Below, piece after piece: positions 29,741 to 38,616 of a stretch of DNA of 64,000 bases. The notes below the pieces were generated by a model. It was not told the origin of the DNA and made no database searches. It saw nothing but the letters and a program-made list of their open reading frames with translations. The stretch spans positions 1 through 64,000 of the forward strand of contig JAHEHN010000024.1 of assembly GCA_024644515.1 (NCBI GenBank). Direction: 5' to 3'. Numbering within the stretch: the first letter of the stretch is position 1; every line of letters begins with the position of its first letter. The DNA is from Gammaproteobacteria bacterium. GTDB taxonomy: Bacteria; Pseudomonadota; Gammaproteobacteria; Pseudomonadales; Pseudohongiellaceae. Position numbers and translations under genes: made by a program.

Positions 29741-30185
29741 AACAGATCCTTAAATTGTGATTATTATTGTTAACCAGATTTTTTATTGATAAAAATTGAC
29801 TGTCGCCAACTGAATTTATTTCATGTTTTAGCGGACGATCGAAAGCAAACAAGCATAATGCAGGACTCCATGTTGCACAAGACTTGAACCCCGCTCTGTG
29901 CCCGGCCTTTGAAAACAGCAATCCGGCTTAATTCAACACTTACTTATTAACTGCACAATCAATAATTTATCTCCAGAATTTATTAGCCTTCTGTTCATCG
30001 TGATTGCTATAATCCGCGCCCTGAATTTCTGGCCTCGGTGAAATTTGTCATAGATCGCAATTCGCCGTGTCTTCCAGCCAGGCTTAGTTAATGAAGCTTG
30101 ATTCTTTTCAGTCAATACGAGGCAGGCAGACTGGATATGCTCCGGTTTTGTTAAACATTTTTTCAATCTTTTAGAGTACTGAAGG
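29741..30185. other. Divergent regulatory region between L-lactate permease and korA
   Basis: No coding sequence is supported here. An extended -10 promoter (TGCTATAAT) points to korA. The AT-rich first half should contain the leftward permease promoter. A 94-codon leftward frame (29933-30217) overlaps the korA start and has no protein-like features, so I reject it. Confidence 0.5.
30005..30013 (+). promoter_or_regulatory. Probable extended -10 promoter for korAB
   Basis: TGC followed by a consensus TATAAT (30008-30013) and a GC-rich discriminator (CCGCGCCC). A weak TTAGCC lies about 19 bp upstream as a possible -35. The position is about 170 bp before the korA start. Confidence 0.45.
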
Positions 30186-32063
30186 ATGAGTGTAGAAACA
30201 CAAGAAACTGTAGCCAAGGCAAGCCACTCTCCTGAGAGTCAGGCGCTGGAAGATGTTGTCGTGCGCTTCGCCGGTGATTCCGGTGATGGCATGCAGCTTA
30301 CCGGCTCAAACTTCACCGAGGTGACAGCCCTGTTCGGTAATGACCTGGCGACCTTTCCCGACTTCCCGGCAGAAATTCGTGCGCCGGCTGGCTCCACCTT
30401 TGGCGTCTCTGCTTTCCAGATCTATTTTGGCTCTGAAGATATCACTACCTCAGGGGATGCAGTTGATGTGCTGGTCGCCATGAATCCGGCGGCACTGACC
30501 ACCAATCTGGAAACTGTCGTACCCGGAGGCCTGGTAATAGCCGATGCTGGCGCTTTTAACGAGAAGAACCTGAACAAAGCCAATTACGACAGCAATCCGC
30601 TGGAAGATGGCTCGCTGGACGCCTACCGCCTGCTGACCATCGACATCCATTCCCAGGTGCTGGCAGCGGTTGAGGAATTCGAGCTTGGCCACAAAGCCGC
30701 CCTACGCTGCAAAAACATGTGGACCCTGGGGCTCGTGCTGTGGCTATTTGATCGGGAAAAAGCCACTACCATCGAAAACCTGCAGAAAAAATTTGCCAGC
30801 AAACCCGACATTGCCAATGCCAATATAGCGGCCCTTAACGCAGGTCATGCCTATGGCGAAACGGCAGAGCTGCCCACCGGCGTCAATGTCTATAAAGTCC
30901 CCAAAGCCAAAGTGGCTCCAGGCACTTACAGAAACGTCAATGGCACGCAGGCTTTGGCCTGGGGCCTGATTGCCGGCGGTCAACTCGCCGATATCAATCT
31001 CCTGTTTGCCTCCTACCCTATAACCCCGGCATCGGGTCTGCTGCATGCGCTGGCCGCAAGAAAAGAATTTGATGTCACCACCTTTCAGGCCGAGGATGAA
31101 ATCGCCGCAGTCTGTGCAGCCATTGGCGCTTCCTTTGCCGGCAGCCTGGGCATCACCTCCAGCGCCGGACCAGGCATCGCCCTGAAAACAGAAGCCATTT
31201 CGCTGGCAGTATCTGCCGAACTACCGCTGGTTGTAGTCAATACGCAACGCGGCGGTCCTTCAACAGGTCTGCCTACCAAAACAGAACAGTCAGACCTGCT
31301 GCAGGCTTTCTATGGCAGACACGGTGATACGCCATTACCGGTAATCGCTTCCAGCTCTCCTGCTGATTGTTTCGAGGTAGCTATAGAAGCAGTGCGCATT
31401 GCCACCAAATATATGACTCCTGTGATGCTGCTATCAGATGGCTATATTGCCAATGCCTCGGAGCCATGGCTGATTCCCGATATCAAGGATTTCGCACCTT
31501 TCCCGGTAGAGTTCCGTACCGACCCTGAGGGTTTCAACCCCTCTTTAAGAGATCCGCAATCACTGGCACGGGTCTGGGCCAAGCCTGGCACACCTGGGCT
31601 TGAGCATCGCATAGGTGGCATTGAAAAAAGCTATGAAACGGGTAATATTTCCTACGATCCGGATAACCACCAACTGATGACGGATACCCGTGAAGCCAAG
31701 GTAGCCGGCATCAGTGCAGATATCCCTGAGCAGGAAGTGGCCCTCGGTGAAAGCAAGGGTAAACTGGCAGTAGTGGGTTGGGGCTCAACCTTTGGCCCCA
31801 TCCACCAGGCGGTAAAACGCTGTCGCCTGGAAGGTCTGGATGTAAGCCACATTCATGTGCGCTATCTATCCCCCTTCCCCGCGAATTTAAAGGCATTGCT
31901 AGCCGATTTTGACAAGGTACTGGTGCCGGAAATGAATACCGGACAACTGGTGAAAATACTACGCTCGGAATTCCTTATTGATGCCAAGGGGCTTAACAAG
32001 GTATCCGGACAGCCTTTCAAGATTCGGGAAATCACCAACGCCATCAAGGCTGAACTTGCCTAA
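30186..32063 (+). CDS. korA: 2-oxoacid:ferredoxin oxidoreductase, fused gamma-alpha subunit (2-oxoglutarate type)
   Basis: With the beta subunit this enzyme oxidatively decarboxylates a 2-oxoacid, most likely 2-oxoglutarate, to its acyl-CoA while reducing ferredoxin. The gamma domain comes first (about 25-200; FAGDSGDGMQLTGS, DFPAEIRAPAG). The alpha domain contains YPITPASGLLHAL, FQAEDEIAAVCAAIGASFAG and TSSAGPG with TEAISLAVSAELPLVVVNTQRGGPSTGLPTKTEQSDL, and a C-terminal domain ends the 625 residues. Fused gamma-alpha subunits of this size are the aerobic KorA type. korB follows 53 bp downstream. No ferredoxin gene is adjacent. Confidence 0.9.
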   Translation: MSVETQETVAKASHSPESQALEDVVVRFAGDSGDGMQLTGSNFTEVTALFGNDLATFPDFPAEIRAPAGSTFGVSAFQIYFGSEDITTSGDAVDVLVAMNPAALTTNLETVVPGGLVIADAGAFNEKNLNKANYDSNPLEDGSLDAYRLLTIDIHSQVLAAVEEFELGHKAALRCKNMWTLGLVLWLFDREKATTIENLQKKFASKPDIANANIAALNAGHAYGETAELPTGVNVYKVPKAKVAPGTYRNVNGTQALAWGLIAGGQLADINLLFASYPITPASGLLHALAARKEFDVTTFQAEDEIAAVCAAIGASFAGSLGITSSAGPGIALKTEAISLAVSAELPLVVVNTQRGGPSTGLPTKTEQSDLLQAFYGRHGDTPLPVIASSSPADCFEVAIEAVRIATKYMTPVMLLSDGYIANASEPWLIPDIKDFAPFPVEFRTDPEGFNPSLRDPQSLARVWAKPGTPGLEHRIGGIEKSYETGNISYDPDNHQLMTDTREAKVAGISADIPEQEVALGESKGKLAVVGWGSTFGPIHQAVKRCRLEGLDVSHIHVRYLSPFPANLKALLADFDKVLVPEMNTGQLVKILRSEFLIDAKGLNKVSGQPFKIREITNAIKAELA

Positions 32064-32116
32064 CGGATTTTTAGTAACTTATTTTTGCTAAATACAAGCA
32101 ACCCTGGAGCAGCAAC

Positions 32117-33133
32117 ATGAATCAGGCAGTGGACAAGCTAACAGTAGCTGATTATTCCTCGGACCAGGAGGTTCGCTGGTGCCCGGGCTGTGGCGATTAT
32201 GCCATTTTGAAAACTATTCAGAAGCTGATGCCGGAGCTTAACCAGGCTAAGGAAAACCATGTTTTTGTTTCGGGAATTGGCTGCTCGTCACGTTTTCCCT
32301 ACTACATGAATACTTATGGCTTTCATACGATTCATGGCCGTGCCCCATCAGTGGCTACAGGTGTCAAACTGGCCAATCCGGACCTTGATGTCTGGGTGAT
32401 CACTGGCGATGGCGACGCCTTGAGTATCGGCGGTAATCACACCATGCATGCGCTGCGCAGAAACGTGGATCTGAACATTCTGCTGTTCAATAACGAAATC
32501 TACGGATTAACCAAAGGGCAATACTCACCCACCTCAAAAGTGGGTACTCGCTCACCTTCTACACCAGAAGGATCGGTGGATAGGCCCTTATCCCCGTGCG
32601 CTATTGCACTGGGTGCCGGCGCCCCGTTTGTAGCCCGGTCAATCGATACGGAAATGAAACATCTGAGCCCTGTTGTTAAGGAAAGCTACCTACATAAGGG
32701 CGCCTCATTCGTGGAAATTCTGCAGAACTGCCCTATTTATAATGACGGTATTTTCGAACAGGTAAAGGACAAGAAGATTGCGCCGGATTTCCGTATCGAA
32801 GTAGAGCACGGCCAACCCCTGTTGTTTGGAAAAGATAACAACAAGGGTATTCGCCTGAATCGGGAAAGCCTGGAGCTGGAAGTAGTGACACTGGGTGACG
32901 ATGCAAGCCTGGAAGAAATTCTGGTACACGACAAGACCAGCATTACCCAGGCCAATCTTCTGGCAGCCATGCAGGGCCCGGACTTTCCAGTAGCTGTTGG
33001 TATTCTTTACCATCGCCCGGCAAGCGCCTACGTCAGCGATCTGGAGCAGCAGCGCCTGACATTACGAGAAAGCCGTGGTGAAGGCAAACTGCAAGACTTG
33101 CTGAACAGTGGACATATTTGGCAAGTAAAATAA
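32117..33133 (+). CDS. korB: 2-oxoacid:ferredoxin oxidoreductase, beta subunit
   Basis: This subunit binds thiamine diphosphate and one [4Fe-4S] cluster. Cluster cysteines are Cys22 and Cys25 (WCPGCG), Cys56 (GIGCSS) and probably the Cys in ILQNCPIYND near 206. The ThDP motif runs from GDGDALSIGGNH to FNNEIYGLTKGQYSPTS. The 338-residue length suits KorB of the 2-oxoglutarate type. An ATG with GGAGCAGCAAC upstream is the start. It is the last gene of the unit; no clear terminator was found after it. Pyruvate or branched-chain oxoacids remain possible substrates. Confidence 0.9.
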   Translation: MNQAVDKLTVADYSSDQEVRWCPGCGDYAILKTIQKLMPELNQAKENHVFVSGIGCSSRFPYYMNTYGFHTIHGRAPSVATGVKLANPDLDVWVITGDGDALSIGGNHTMHALRRNVDLNILLFNNEIYGLTKGQYSPTSKVGTRSPSTPEGSVDRPLSPCAIALGAGAPFVARSIDTEMKHLSPVVKESYLHKGASFVEILQNCPIYNDGIFEQVKDKKIAPDFRIEVEHGQPLLFGKDNNKGIRLNRESLELEVVTLGDDASLEEILVHDKTSITQANLLAAMQGPDFPVAVGILYHRPASAYVSDLEQQRLTLRESRGEGKLQDLLNSGHIWQVK

Positions 33134-33577
33134 CTATTTTTCAATAAGTTACGCATCATCCTGCGGTATTCAACCAGAAAATTTTATACCTAAGAAAAAA
33201 CCTTGTCACAAAACTTTGCGACAGATCCAGGCCAAGCAATAATTCTATAATATTCAGCGTGTTGCAAGCGTAAATAAAAGTAGATTAAATGCTTGCACTG
33301 CCCCAGCATCTTTACTATTATGATTACGTTTGATAAGTCATTGTGCAAAAAAAACTCAAATGCAAGGCTTTCAGGCTAAAAAAGGGGCTTCATTTATAGT
33401 AAATAGCGGCATCACGGCTGTATTGTGGCACTGCGCTTTCATTTTTGACTCCCAACACCCTCGTTAAAAAACTCCAATGGATTGGCTTACCTAACTTATC
33501 CCTAGTTAGCCGGCCCCATAAGAGTTAATTAACGAAAACTGCAGTTTTAAAAAGTTAAATCACAAAAGGGGATTTAC
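33134..33577. other. Long leader/intergenic region upstream of the TonB-dependent receptor
   Basis: This stretch is AT-rich with no protein-like frame and no recognised RNA family. It contains an inverted repeat (TGCAAGC, 33263-33269, with GCTTGCA, 33291-33297) that could be an operator. The length is compatible with a long regulated 5' leader for the receptor gene. Confidence 0.45.
33263..33297. repeat. Inverted repeat, possible operator upstream of TonB receptor
   Basis: Perfect 7-bp arms TGCAAGC and GCTTGCA are separated by 21 bp of A/T-rich sequence, about 280 bp before the receptor start. The long spacer makes an RNA hairpin unlikely; two half-sites of a dimeric regulator are possible. 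Confidence 0.3.
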
Positions 33578-36430
33578 ATGAAAAAATCAGTCGAAATGAG
33601 CTACAAAAAGCTCGCCACTGCGGTTGCTTTTGCAGCAGCAGCGACTACTTCCGGCTCACTGGTTGCCCAGGATTCGGACATCGAAGAAATCCAGGTAACG
33701 GGTTCATTTATTTCGCGTCCTGCTGACAGGCCACAACCTGTCTCTGTAATGGACAACGAAGAACTTCAGGCTAACCAGCGTGTCACTATTGCTGAGGCTG
33801 TGCGTGATATGCCTCAGATTTCATCAGCAAATACCGTTGGTAACTGGGCTACACCAACGAACAGCATCAACCTCAGGGGACTGGGAACACGTTCCACGTT
33901 GGTTCTGTTGAATGGACAACGTCAAACCATCGATGCTAACGGCGGCTCTCAGGTGGACATTAATAACCTGGCTCCAGCTATTATGCTTGAGCGTATCGAG
34001 CTGGTACTGGATGGTGCTTCTGCATTATATGGTTCAGATGCGGTAGCCGGCGTGGCCAACTTTATTACCCGCAACAATTTTGAGGGAGCTGAAATCTCCG
34101 TTTCCAGCCAGCATGCTGATAACCAGACCTCGGTACCGGAAGTGGTATTCAGTGGTATTTTCGGTGTTCAGGGTGATGACCTTGGTATTGTAATGGGACT
34201 TGAGTGGTTCAAACGCGCAGATCAAATGCAGGCGGAAGATCGCTGGAGCAATGAGCGTTTGGGTGAAGGCCTGATTACTGGTCTTTATAACCCGGGTACA
34301 TTTGGTTACTTTGGGCCACCACAGGCTGGCGGTTCTAGTAATGGCTTTTTCGGCGATCCACTTTGTGGCAGCCCGGAAGTTGGCGGCCTTGCTGAAAACG
34401 TAATTTGGGATCCAGCTGGTGCTACTGGTCATAATGCTGATGGTTTGCCCGATGGCTCCAACCCAGCAGGCTTCTGTCGTGGTACCCTGTCTCTGCAACG
34501 TACCATCATTCCTCAGAACGAGCAGTTAACTGGCATGGCTGTTGTGACCAAACAATTTGGTGGCGACTTCCTGCAGCAGGCTACACTGGAAACAAGTTTT
34601 GCCCGTGTTGAAACACTCTCAAGCTTTGGTACAGGTGTACCGCTGCTTGCCTTGACAGGCATTGGTGCAAAACTACCTGCTAACAACCCAGGCGTTATTG
34701 ATGCTCACCAACGTAGCGGTGGCACATTCCCTCTGCAGGACTTCAACCGAATCTTTACCCGTCAGGCCAGCCCACTGGAAGGTGACCTAGCTTCTTTTGC
34801 AAGGCAAAACACTTTCCGTGCCTCTTTAGGACTTGAAGGTATGTTAACTGAAGGTTGGGACTGGCGTTTAACCGGTACTATGTCCTTTAACGAACAGACC
34901 GCTCAGACTGCCGACACGATCGCAGATCGTTATGCCCGTGCTATTCAAGGTTATGGTGGCCCTGGCTGTAAAGGCAACCTGGTTGACGGACTGGCTAACA
35001 ACGCTAACCTGCAACAGGGTGTCGGTGGATGTCAGTGGTGGAACCCGTTTGCCAGTCGCTTGATTGCCGAACCGGGTGATGCTACCTACAACGATCCGGC
35101 TCTACAGGACTGGATGACATGGGGTGGCCTGGATCGCGGTACAGCCGAATTTTACTCCATGGAATTCATCACTACTGGTGAATTATGGGAAATGGCAGGT
35201 GGAGCTACCGGTTTTGCGGCCGGTGTACAGTATCGCCGACAGGTTCTGGACATCCTCCAGGATCCAATTGCCAAAGATGGCGGTTTTGGTTTTGCACCAC
35301 AGGTAATTCAGGACTGGTCCTCCAATCGTGATACAGAGGCTCTGTTTGCAGAAATGGTTATGTATCCAACCGACACTCTGGAAGTTGACGTGGCGGCTCG
35401 TTACGAATCAACACTGGGTCAGAGCTCCGTTGAGCCTAAGATAAGTATGTTATGGACACCTACTGATAACCTGTTTGTTCGTGCATCAGCCGGTTCATCT
35501 TTCCGTCTCGGTTCCGAGTTCCAGTCATTTGGTATTGGCGCCTCCGGCACCACCATCCGCGCTGTAGGTGGTGAGGTAACTCAGGCCCGTGCGATTGCTG
35601 CTGGTAATCCGAACCTCAAGCCAGAAGAGTCTGATAACTGGACTATAGGTTTCACCTGGGATATCAACGATGCCTGGACAGTTGAAGTTAACTACTGGGA
35701 TTACGAGTTCACCAATCTGATCACTACAGTTAGCCCTGATGATGTGCTGTTGGAAGACATGGCAGACGGTATCATTGATGATCCCCGAAATGGTGTGTTC
35801 CCTGGCCGTCCTCGCGAAGTATGTGAGATCACAGGAAGATGGAGTGGCAATGTTGCCGACCCCCTACCTGCTGGCTGTATCACAGGTCTGGACTTCTCCC
35901 TGTTCACTTCCTCATTCGTTAACAGGGATACTGTTGAAACATCTGGTGTGGATTACAGCATAGACTACAGTTTCGACCTTGCTGGTGGTGAAGCGGGTCT
36001 GCGACTGACTGGTGTCAATGTTCAGCGCTATGCTGGTACTACAAATGATGGCCAGCTCATTGATGTTGTCGGTACAAACGGCAGTGGTGTTTCCGGTGTT
36101 GGTACCAACCCTGAAAACAGGGTTAACCTGGTAGCTACTTATGCTACTGGCAATCACAACCTGCGTTGGACAAGTCGCTGGACTGACGGAAGTACCTTGC
36201 GTAACCCTGGAAACTTCGTCTACAACACCATTGAAGGCGGCGCTACGTTCCATGACTTTGTGTACAGCTACACGATACCGGGAAATCTGGACTCAAGTGT
36301 AACCCTTTCTATACTTAACGTAAGTGAGAAGGATTCACCGCTGGTGGCTAACTCCCTTACAACTGAAAATGGGGGCCTCTTTGATCCCCGTGGCCGGATG
36401 TATAGGCTGTCTTATAACCTGGCTTTCTAA
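33578..36430 (+). CDS. TonB-dependent outer-membrane receptor
   Basis: This 950-residue outer-membrane transporter is energised by TonB-ExbBD. A signal peptide covers about 1-30 (cleavage after VAQ). The TonB box region is IEEIQVTGSFI. The plug domain contains QPVSVMDNEELQ, NLRGLGTRSTLVLLNGQR and the hallmark LDGASALYGSDAVAGVANFITR. A 22-strand barrel follows, ending in aromatic Phe (YNLAF) as required for outer-membrane insertion. Paired cysteines within the barrel region suggest loop disulfides. The ligand is unknown: it resembles the large receptor family of marine Gammaproteobacteria rather than a recognised siderophore or B12 receptor. AAAGGGGA precedes the ATG. Confidence 0.92.
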   Translation: MKKSVEMSYKKLATAVAFAAAATTSGSLVAQDSDIEEIQVTGSFISRPADRPQPVSVMDNEELQANQRVTIAEAVRDMPQISSANTVGNWATPTNSINLRGLGTRSTLVLLNGQRQTIDANGGSQVDINNLAPAIMLERIELVLDGASALYGSDAVAGVANFITRNNFEGAEISVSSQHADNQTSVPEVVFSGIFGVQGDDLGIVMGLEWFKRADQMQAEDRWSNERLGEGLITGLYNPGTFGYFGPPQAGGSSNGFFGDPLCGSPEVGGLAENVIWDPAGATGHNADGLPDGSNPAGFCRGTLSLQRTIIPQNEQLTGMAVVTKQFGGDFLQQATLETSFARVETLSSFGTGVPLLALTGIGAKLPANNPGVIDAHQRSGGTFPLQDFNRIFTRQASPLEGDLASFARQNTFRASLGLEGMLTEGWDWRLTGTMSFNEQTAQTADTIADRYARAIQGYGGPGCKGNLVDGLANNANLQQGVGGCQWWNPFASRLIAEPGDATYNDPALQDWMTWGGLDRGTAEFYSMEFITTGELWEMAGGATGFAAGVQYRRQVLDILQDPIAKDGGFGFAPQVIQDWSSNRDTEALFAEMVMYPTDTLEVDVAARYESTLGQSSVEPKISMLWTPTDNLFVRASAGSSFRLGSEFQSFGIGASGTTIRAVGGEVTQARAIAAGNPNLKPEESDNWTIGFTWDINDAWTVEVNYWDYEFTNLITTVSPDDVLLEDMADGIIDDPRNGVFPGRPREVCEITGRWSGNVADPLPAGCITGLDFSLFTSSFVNRDTVETSGVDYSIDYSFDLAGGEAGLRLTGVNVQRYAGTTNDGQLIDVVGTNGSGVSGVGTNPENRVNLVATYATGNHNLRWTSRWTDGSTLRNPGNFVYNTIEGGATFHDFVYSYTIPGNLDSSVTLSILNVSEKDSPLVANSLTTENGGLFDPRGRMYRLSYNLAF

Positions 36431-36451
36431 GATTGGTTATGCAGTAGACAT

Positions 36452-36481
36452 AAAAAACCCCGCTTAGGCGGGGTTTTTTTT
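36452..36481. terminator. Bidirectional Rho-independent terminator after TonB receptor
   Basis: CCCCGC (36458-36463) pairs with GCGGGG (36468-36473), with six A before and eight T after. It serves both the receptor and the convergent gene ending at 36501. Confidence 0.9.
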
Positions 36482-36500
36482 GAGCAGGATTTTTGAAAAA

Positions 36501-37013
36501 TCATTCCGTTCTGGAGACGCGAATTTTCCTGTTGTTCCTCGAAGAGGATAACTGGTAAGAACCAAAACTTCTGCGTTGGATTGTGTAGAGCTCACCCACT
36601 TCAATATCATAACTCTTAGTACCAACCTGCTTCCAGATTCCGCCGCCTTCGAACTCAATGGTCCAGCCAGTGAAATCATTATGCTTTGCTGAAAGAACAC
36701 GATATGAACGTGAATCTGGCCCAGACTCCCTCTGTTTTTTCTTCTTTGTCTCATCAAGACCAAACTCATCCTGAACAGCACTTGAGACTACAGGCGCATC
36801 AACGTCAGACTGCGGGACGGTGTTGGTATTACGCGGGACACGAATTACCGGCAAATCCCTTACATTTTCACTGACCCGATCGTAACAGTTCAGCCTTGCT
36901 TCGGCATTCTCTATATCTGCACATTCGGTAATACTGGACTGTCCCAGTGCAAAACCGGATGTCAAAATAGGCCCCATCAGGGTTGAAAAAATAATGAAAC
37001 GTTTTGTTCTCAT
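36501..37013 (-). CDS. Exported hypothetical protein with N-terminal CYD motif
   Basis: This is a 170-residue protein with a signal peptide at about 1-24 (cleavage after ALG). The motif CADIENAEARLNCYD recalls the C-x(n)-D-x-x-ARL-x-CYD opening of many periplasmic proteins of unknown function, where the two cysteines may form a disulfide. A Lys/Glu-rich linker (89-98) leads to a beta-rich C-terminal domain (WTIEFEGGGIWKQVG, YTIQRRSFGSYQL) ending in several basic residues. No enzymatic motif is visible. It is convergent with the TonB receptor and followed upstream by a short lipoprotein gene on the same strand. Confidence 0.7.
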   Translation of the reverse strand: MRTKRFIIFSTLMGPILTSGFALGQSSITECADIENAEARLNCYDRVSENVRDLPVIRVPRNTNTVPQSDVDAPVVSSAVQDEFGLDETKKKKQRESGPDSRSYRVLSAKHNDFTGWTIEFEGGGIWKQVGTKSYDIEVGELYTIQRRSFGSYQLSSSRNNRKIRVSRTE

Positions 37014-37049
37014 ATTTATTTTAGTCAGATAAGTGATTGTAGATTAGAT

Positions 37050-37337
37050 TTAGAGATCATTCGTCGAACGTCGTCTTAATACATCTTCCTGTGTCTCTTG
37101 ACGCCGAAGATCTCTTTCCGCTCGAGTCATACAAACTCGCCTTCTGAAATTACTTCCGGTTACCTGCTCCCGACGACAAATTAGTTCATCAGGATCCTCT
37201 TCTGATTCAGAGCTCTCCGCTAACACTGGCTCGCCCGCAACAGTCGAAAGTTCATCACTTTCATCTGCTGGTTGAGAGGCACACGCAGACAAGAGAAAAA
37301 TTGCTAACATAATGAAATACATAGGTTTTTTTATCAT
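37050..37337 (-). CDS. Small lipoprotein, hypothetical
   Basis: This is a 95-residue lipoprotein. The N-terminus is MIKKPMYFIMLAIFLLSAC, with the lipobox LSAC and acylated Cys19. An acidic linker follows, then a conserved-looking segment ICRREQVTGSNFRRRVCMT with two cysteines, and a charged tail (RDLRRQETQEDVLRRR). The motif C-RRE-x-x-TGS-x-x-x-R-x-VC is widespread in small exported proteins of Gammaproteobacteria, with no known function. The ATG at 37337 is preceded by AAAGGGG about seven bases upstream, a clear ribosome-binding site. A much longer frame reaching 37913 overlaps an opposite-strand gene and is not real upstream of this start. Confidence 0.75.
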   Translation of the reverse strand: MIKKPMYFIMLAIFLLSACASQPADESDELSTVAGEPVLAESSESEEDPDELICRREQVTGSNFRRRVCMTRAERDLRRQETQEDVLRRRSTNDL

Positions 37338-37596
37338 TTTTTGCCCCTTTTGTGCAAATACTGTGGAATTCAGGATGTGGAGAATACATTGACTATATTT
37401 CAATTGCCAGAATTTAGTATGATAGCTGGTCTGCTTTAATATTTTTACTAATTTGCAGTTAACGTTTCTTAAAAAATACTTATTAAAAAAATAATACGCA
37501 GCGAGTATAGTGGGAAAGTTACAGAGACTATTTGGGAATAATCTAAAATAACTAGAGTCTTTTATTAAGAGCCCGGTTTTATTTAAGGAGTCATTT

Positions 37597-37980
37597 ATGT
37601 TTGCACGAGTTTTTTTATTGATCACCTGTCTTGGTCTGGCGTTGCCAGCGATTTCACAGACAGGACACCCGGCCAAGGGTTCCTGGTCAGGTAATCTGAA
37701 TCCTTTCTCTGCCGAAGGTCCGGTAAGAGTTCGCATGCTGATTGATGCATTCAATGGCGATCTCTCCGGCACAATCAATCCGGGCCGCAGAGGAGTGGAA
37801 ATGAGCAGTGTTGAGCTGGATGCTGAAAACTGGATTCTGACCATCACGGCAGACATGCCCGATGGCATGCTGGTCATGGAAGGAAAGTTAAGTAATCTTG
37901 GTTCCTGGACCAACAGGAAATATCGTGGCGCTTATACACTGGGAAATACAAAAGGCACTTTCGATATAACCTTGAATTGA
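37597..37980 (+). CDS. Exported hypothetical protein (127 residues)
   Basis: A signal peptide at about 1-20 (MFARVFLLITCLGLALPAIS) is followed by HPAKGSWSGNL and a beta-rich chain of alternating hydrophobic residues (VRVRMLIDAFNGDLSGTINP, WILTITADMPDGML, TKGTFDITLN). It looks like a single small beta-barrel or lipocalin-like domain in the periplasm. I recall similar HPAKGSW proteins beside DUF6152 genes in marine bacteria but know no function. Start: ATG with AAGGAG seven bases upstream. It is the first of three exported-protein genes on this strand, ending at a terminator at 39.46 kb. Confidence 0.7.
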   Translation: MFARVFLLITCLGLALPAISQTGHPAKGSWSGNLNPFSAEGPVRVRMLIDAFNGDLSGTINPGRRGVEMSSVELDAENWILTITADMPDGMLVMEGKLSNLGSWTNRKYRGAYTLGNTKGTFDITLN

Positions 37981-38110
37981 TGAACATCAAAGGTAACTAT
38001 ATTTTTTAGGTGAACAATTGAACCAACAAGCTGCCTGCTTTCTCAAATGACTCAATTGAGTAGAAAGGTATTAATTATCTACCGGGTATACCCCGTTACG
38101 GAGAAACAAA

Positions 38111-38545
38111 ATGAAAACTAAAATTCTGACACTGGCATTTGCTGCCCTATGTACATTAACCACTTATCAGGCTGCAGCTCATCATTCATTTGCTGCCGAG
38201 TTTGATTCCACTGTGCCTGTGCATGTAACCGGCACTGTAGTCAAAGTCGACTGGACCAACCCGCATACCTATATCTTCATGGAAGTTGAGACTGAAGACG
38301 GTGACTATGAAGAGTGGGCCTTTGAAATGGGTAGCCCTAATGGCCTGATGCGCCGTGGCTGGACACGCAATACTCTTGAAATTGGTTCAGAGATCATTGT
38401 TCGTGGTACACGTGCCCGTGACGGAAGCTTCAAAGGTAATGTGCAGACTGTCGTCATTGCTGACACTTGCGAGCGTTTGTTTGCCGGTACCAGCCAACGT
38501 GATTTTGACGAAGGTGCAATCGATCGCGAAGCCTGTGAGCTTTAA
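38111..38545 (+). CDS. DUF6152-family exported protein
   Basis: This is a 144-residue protein with a signal peptide (1-22, cleavage after AAA) followed at once by HHSFAAEFD, the hallmark of the DUF6152 family. Then come VTGTVVKVDWTNPHTYI, FEMGSPNGLMRRGWTRNTL and an OB-fold-like ending (VRGTRARDGSFKGNVQTV). The histidines after the cleavage site and the conserved NPH could bind a metal, which is inference. A Cys pair near the C-terminus (DTCERL, EACEL) may form a disulfide. AGGAG-like GGAG lies eight bases before the ATG. It sits between two other exported-protein genes, 130 and 71 bp away. Confidence 0.75.
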   Translation: MKTKILTLAFAALCTLTTYQAAAHHSFAAEFDSTVPVHVTGTVVKVDWTNPHTYIFMEVETEDGDYEEWAFEMGSPNGLMRRGWTRNTLEIGSEIIVRGTRARDGSFKGNVQTVVIADTCERLFAGTSQRDFDEGAIDREACEL

Positions 38546-38616
38546 TTTAACCACTATTGGTTAAAGTAAATAAGCTGTAAGTTAGCGTTAATATTAAGAA
38601 TAAACAGGTATAGAAA

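Noticed and set aside
29933-30217. 94-codon leftward frame upstream of korA
   Set aside because: It overlaps the korA start and the promoter and lacks protein-like composition.
37338-37913. Long N-terminal extension of the small lipoprotein gene
   Set aside because: It overlaps an opposite-strand exported-protein gene, and the lipoprotein has its own ATG, ribosome-binding site and lipobox at 37337.
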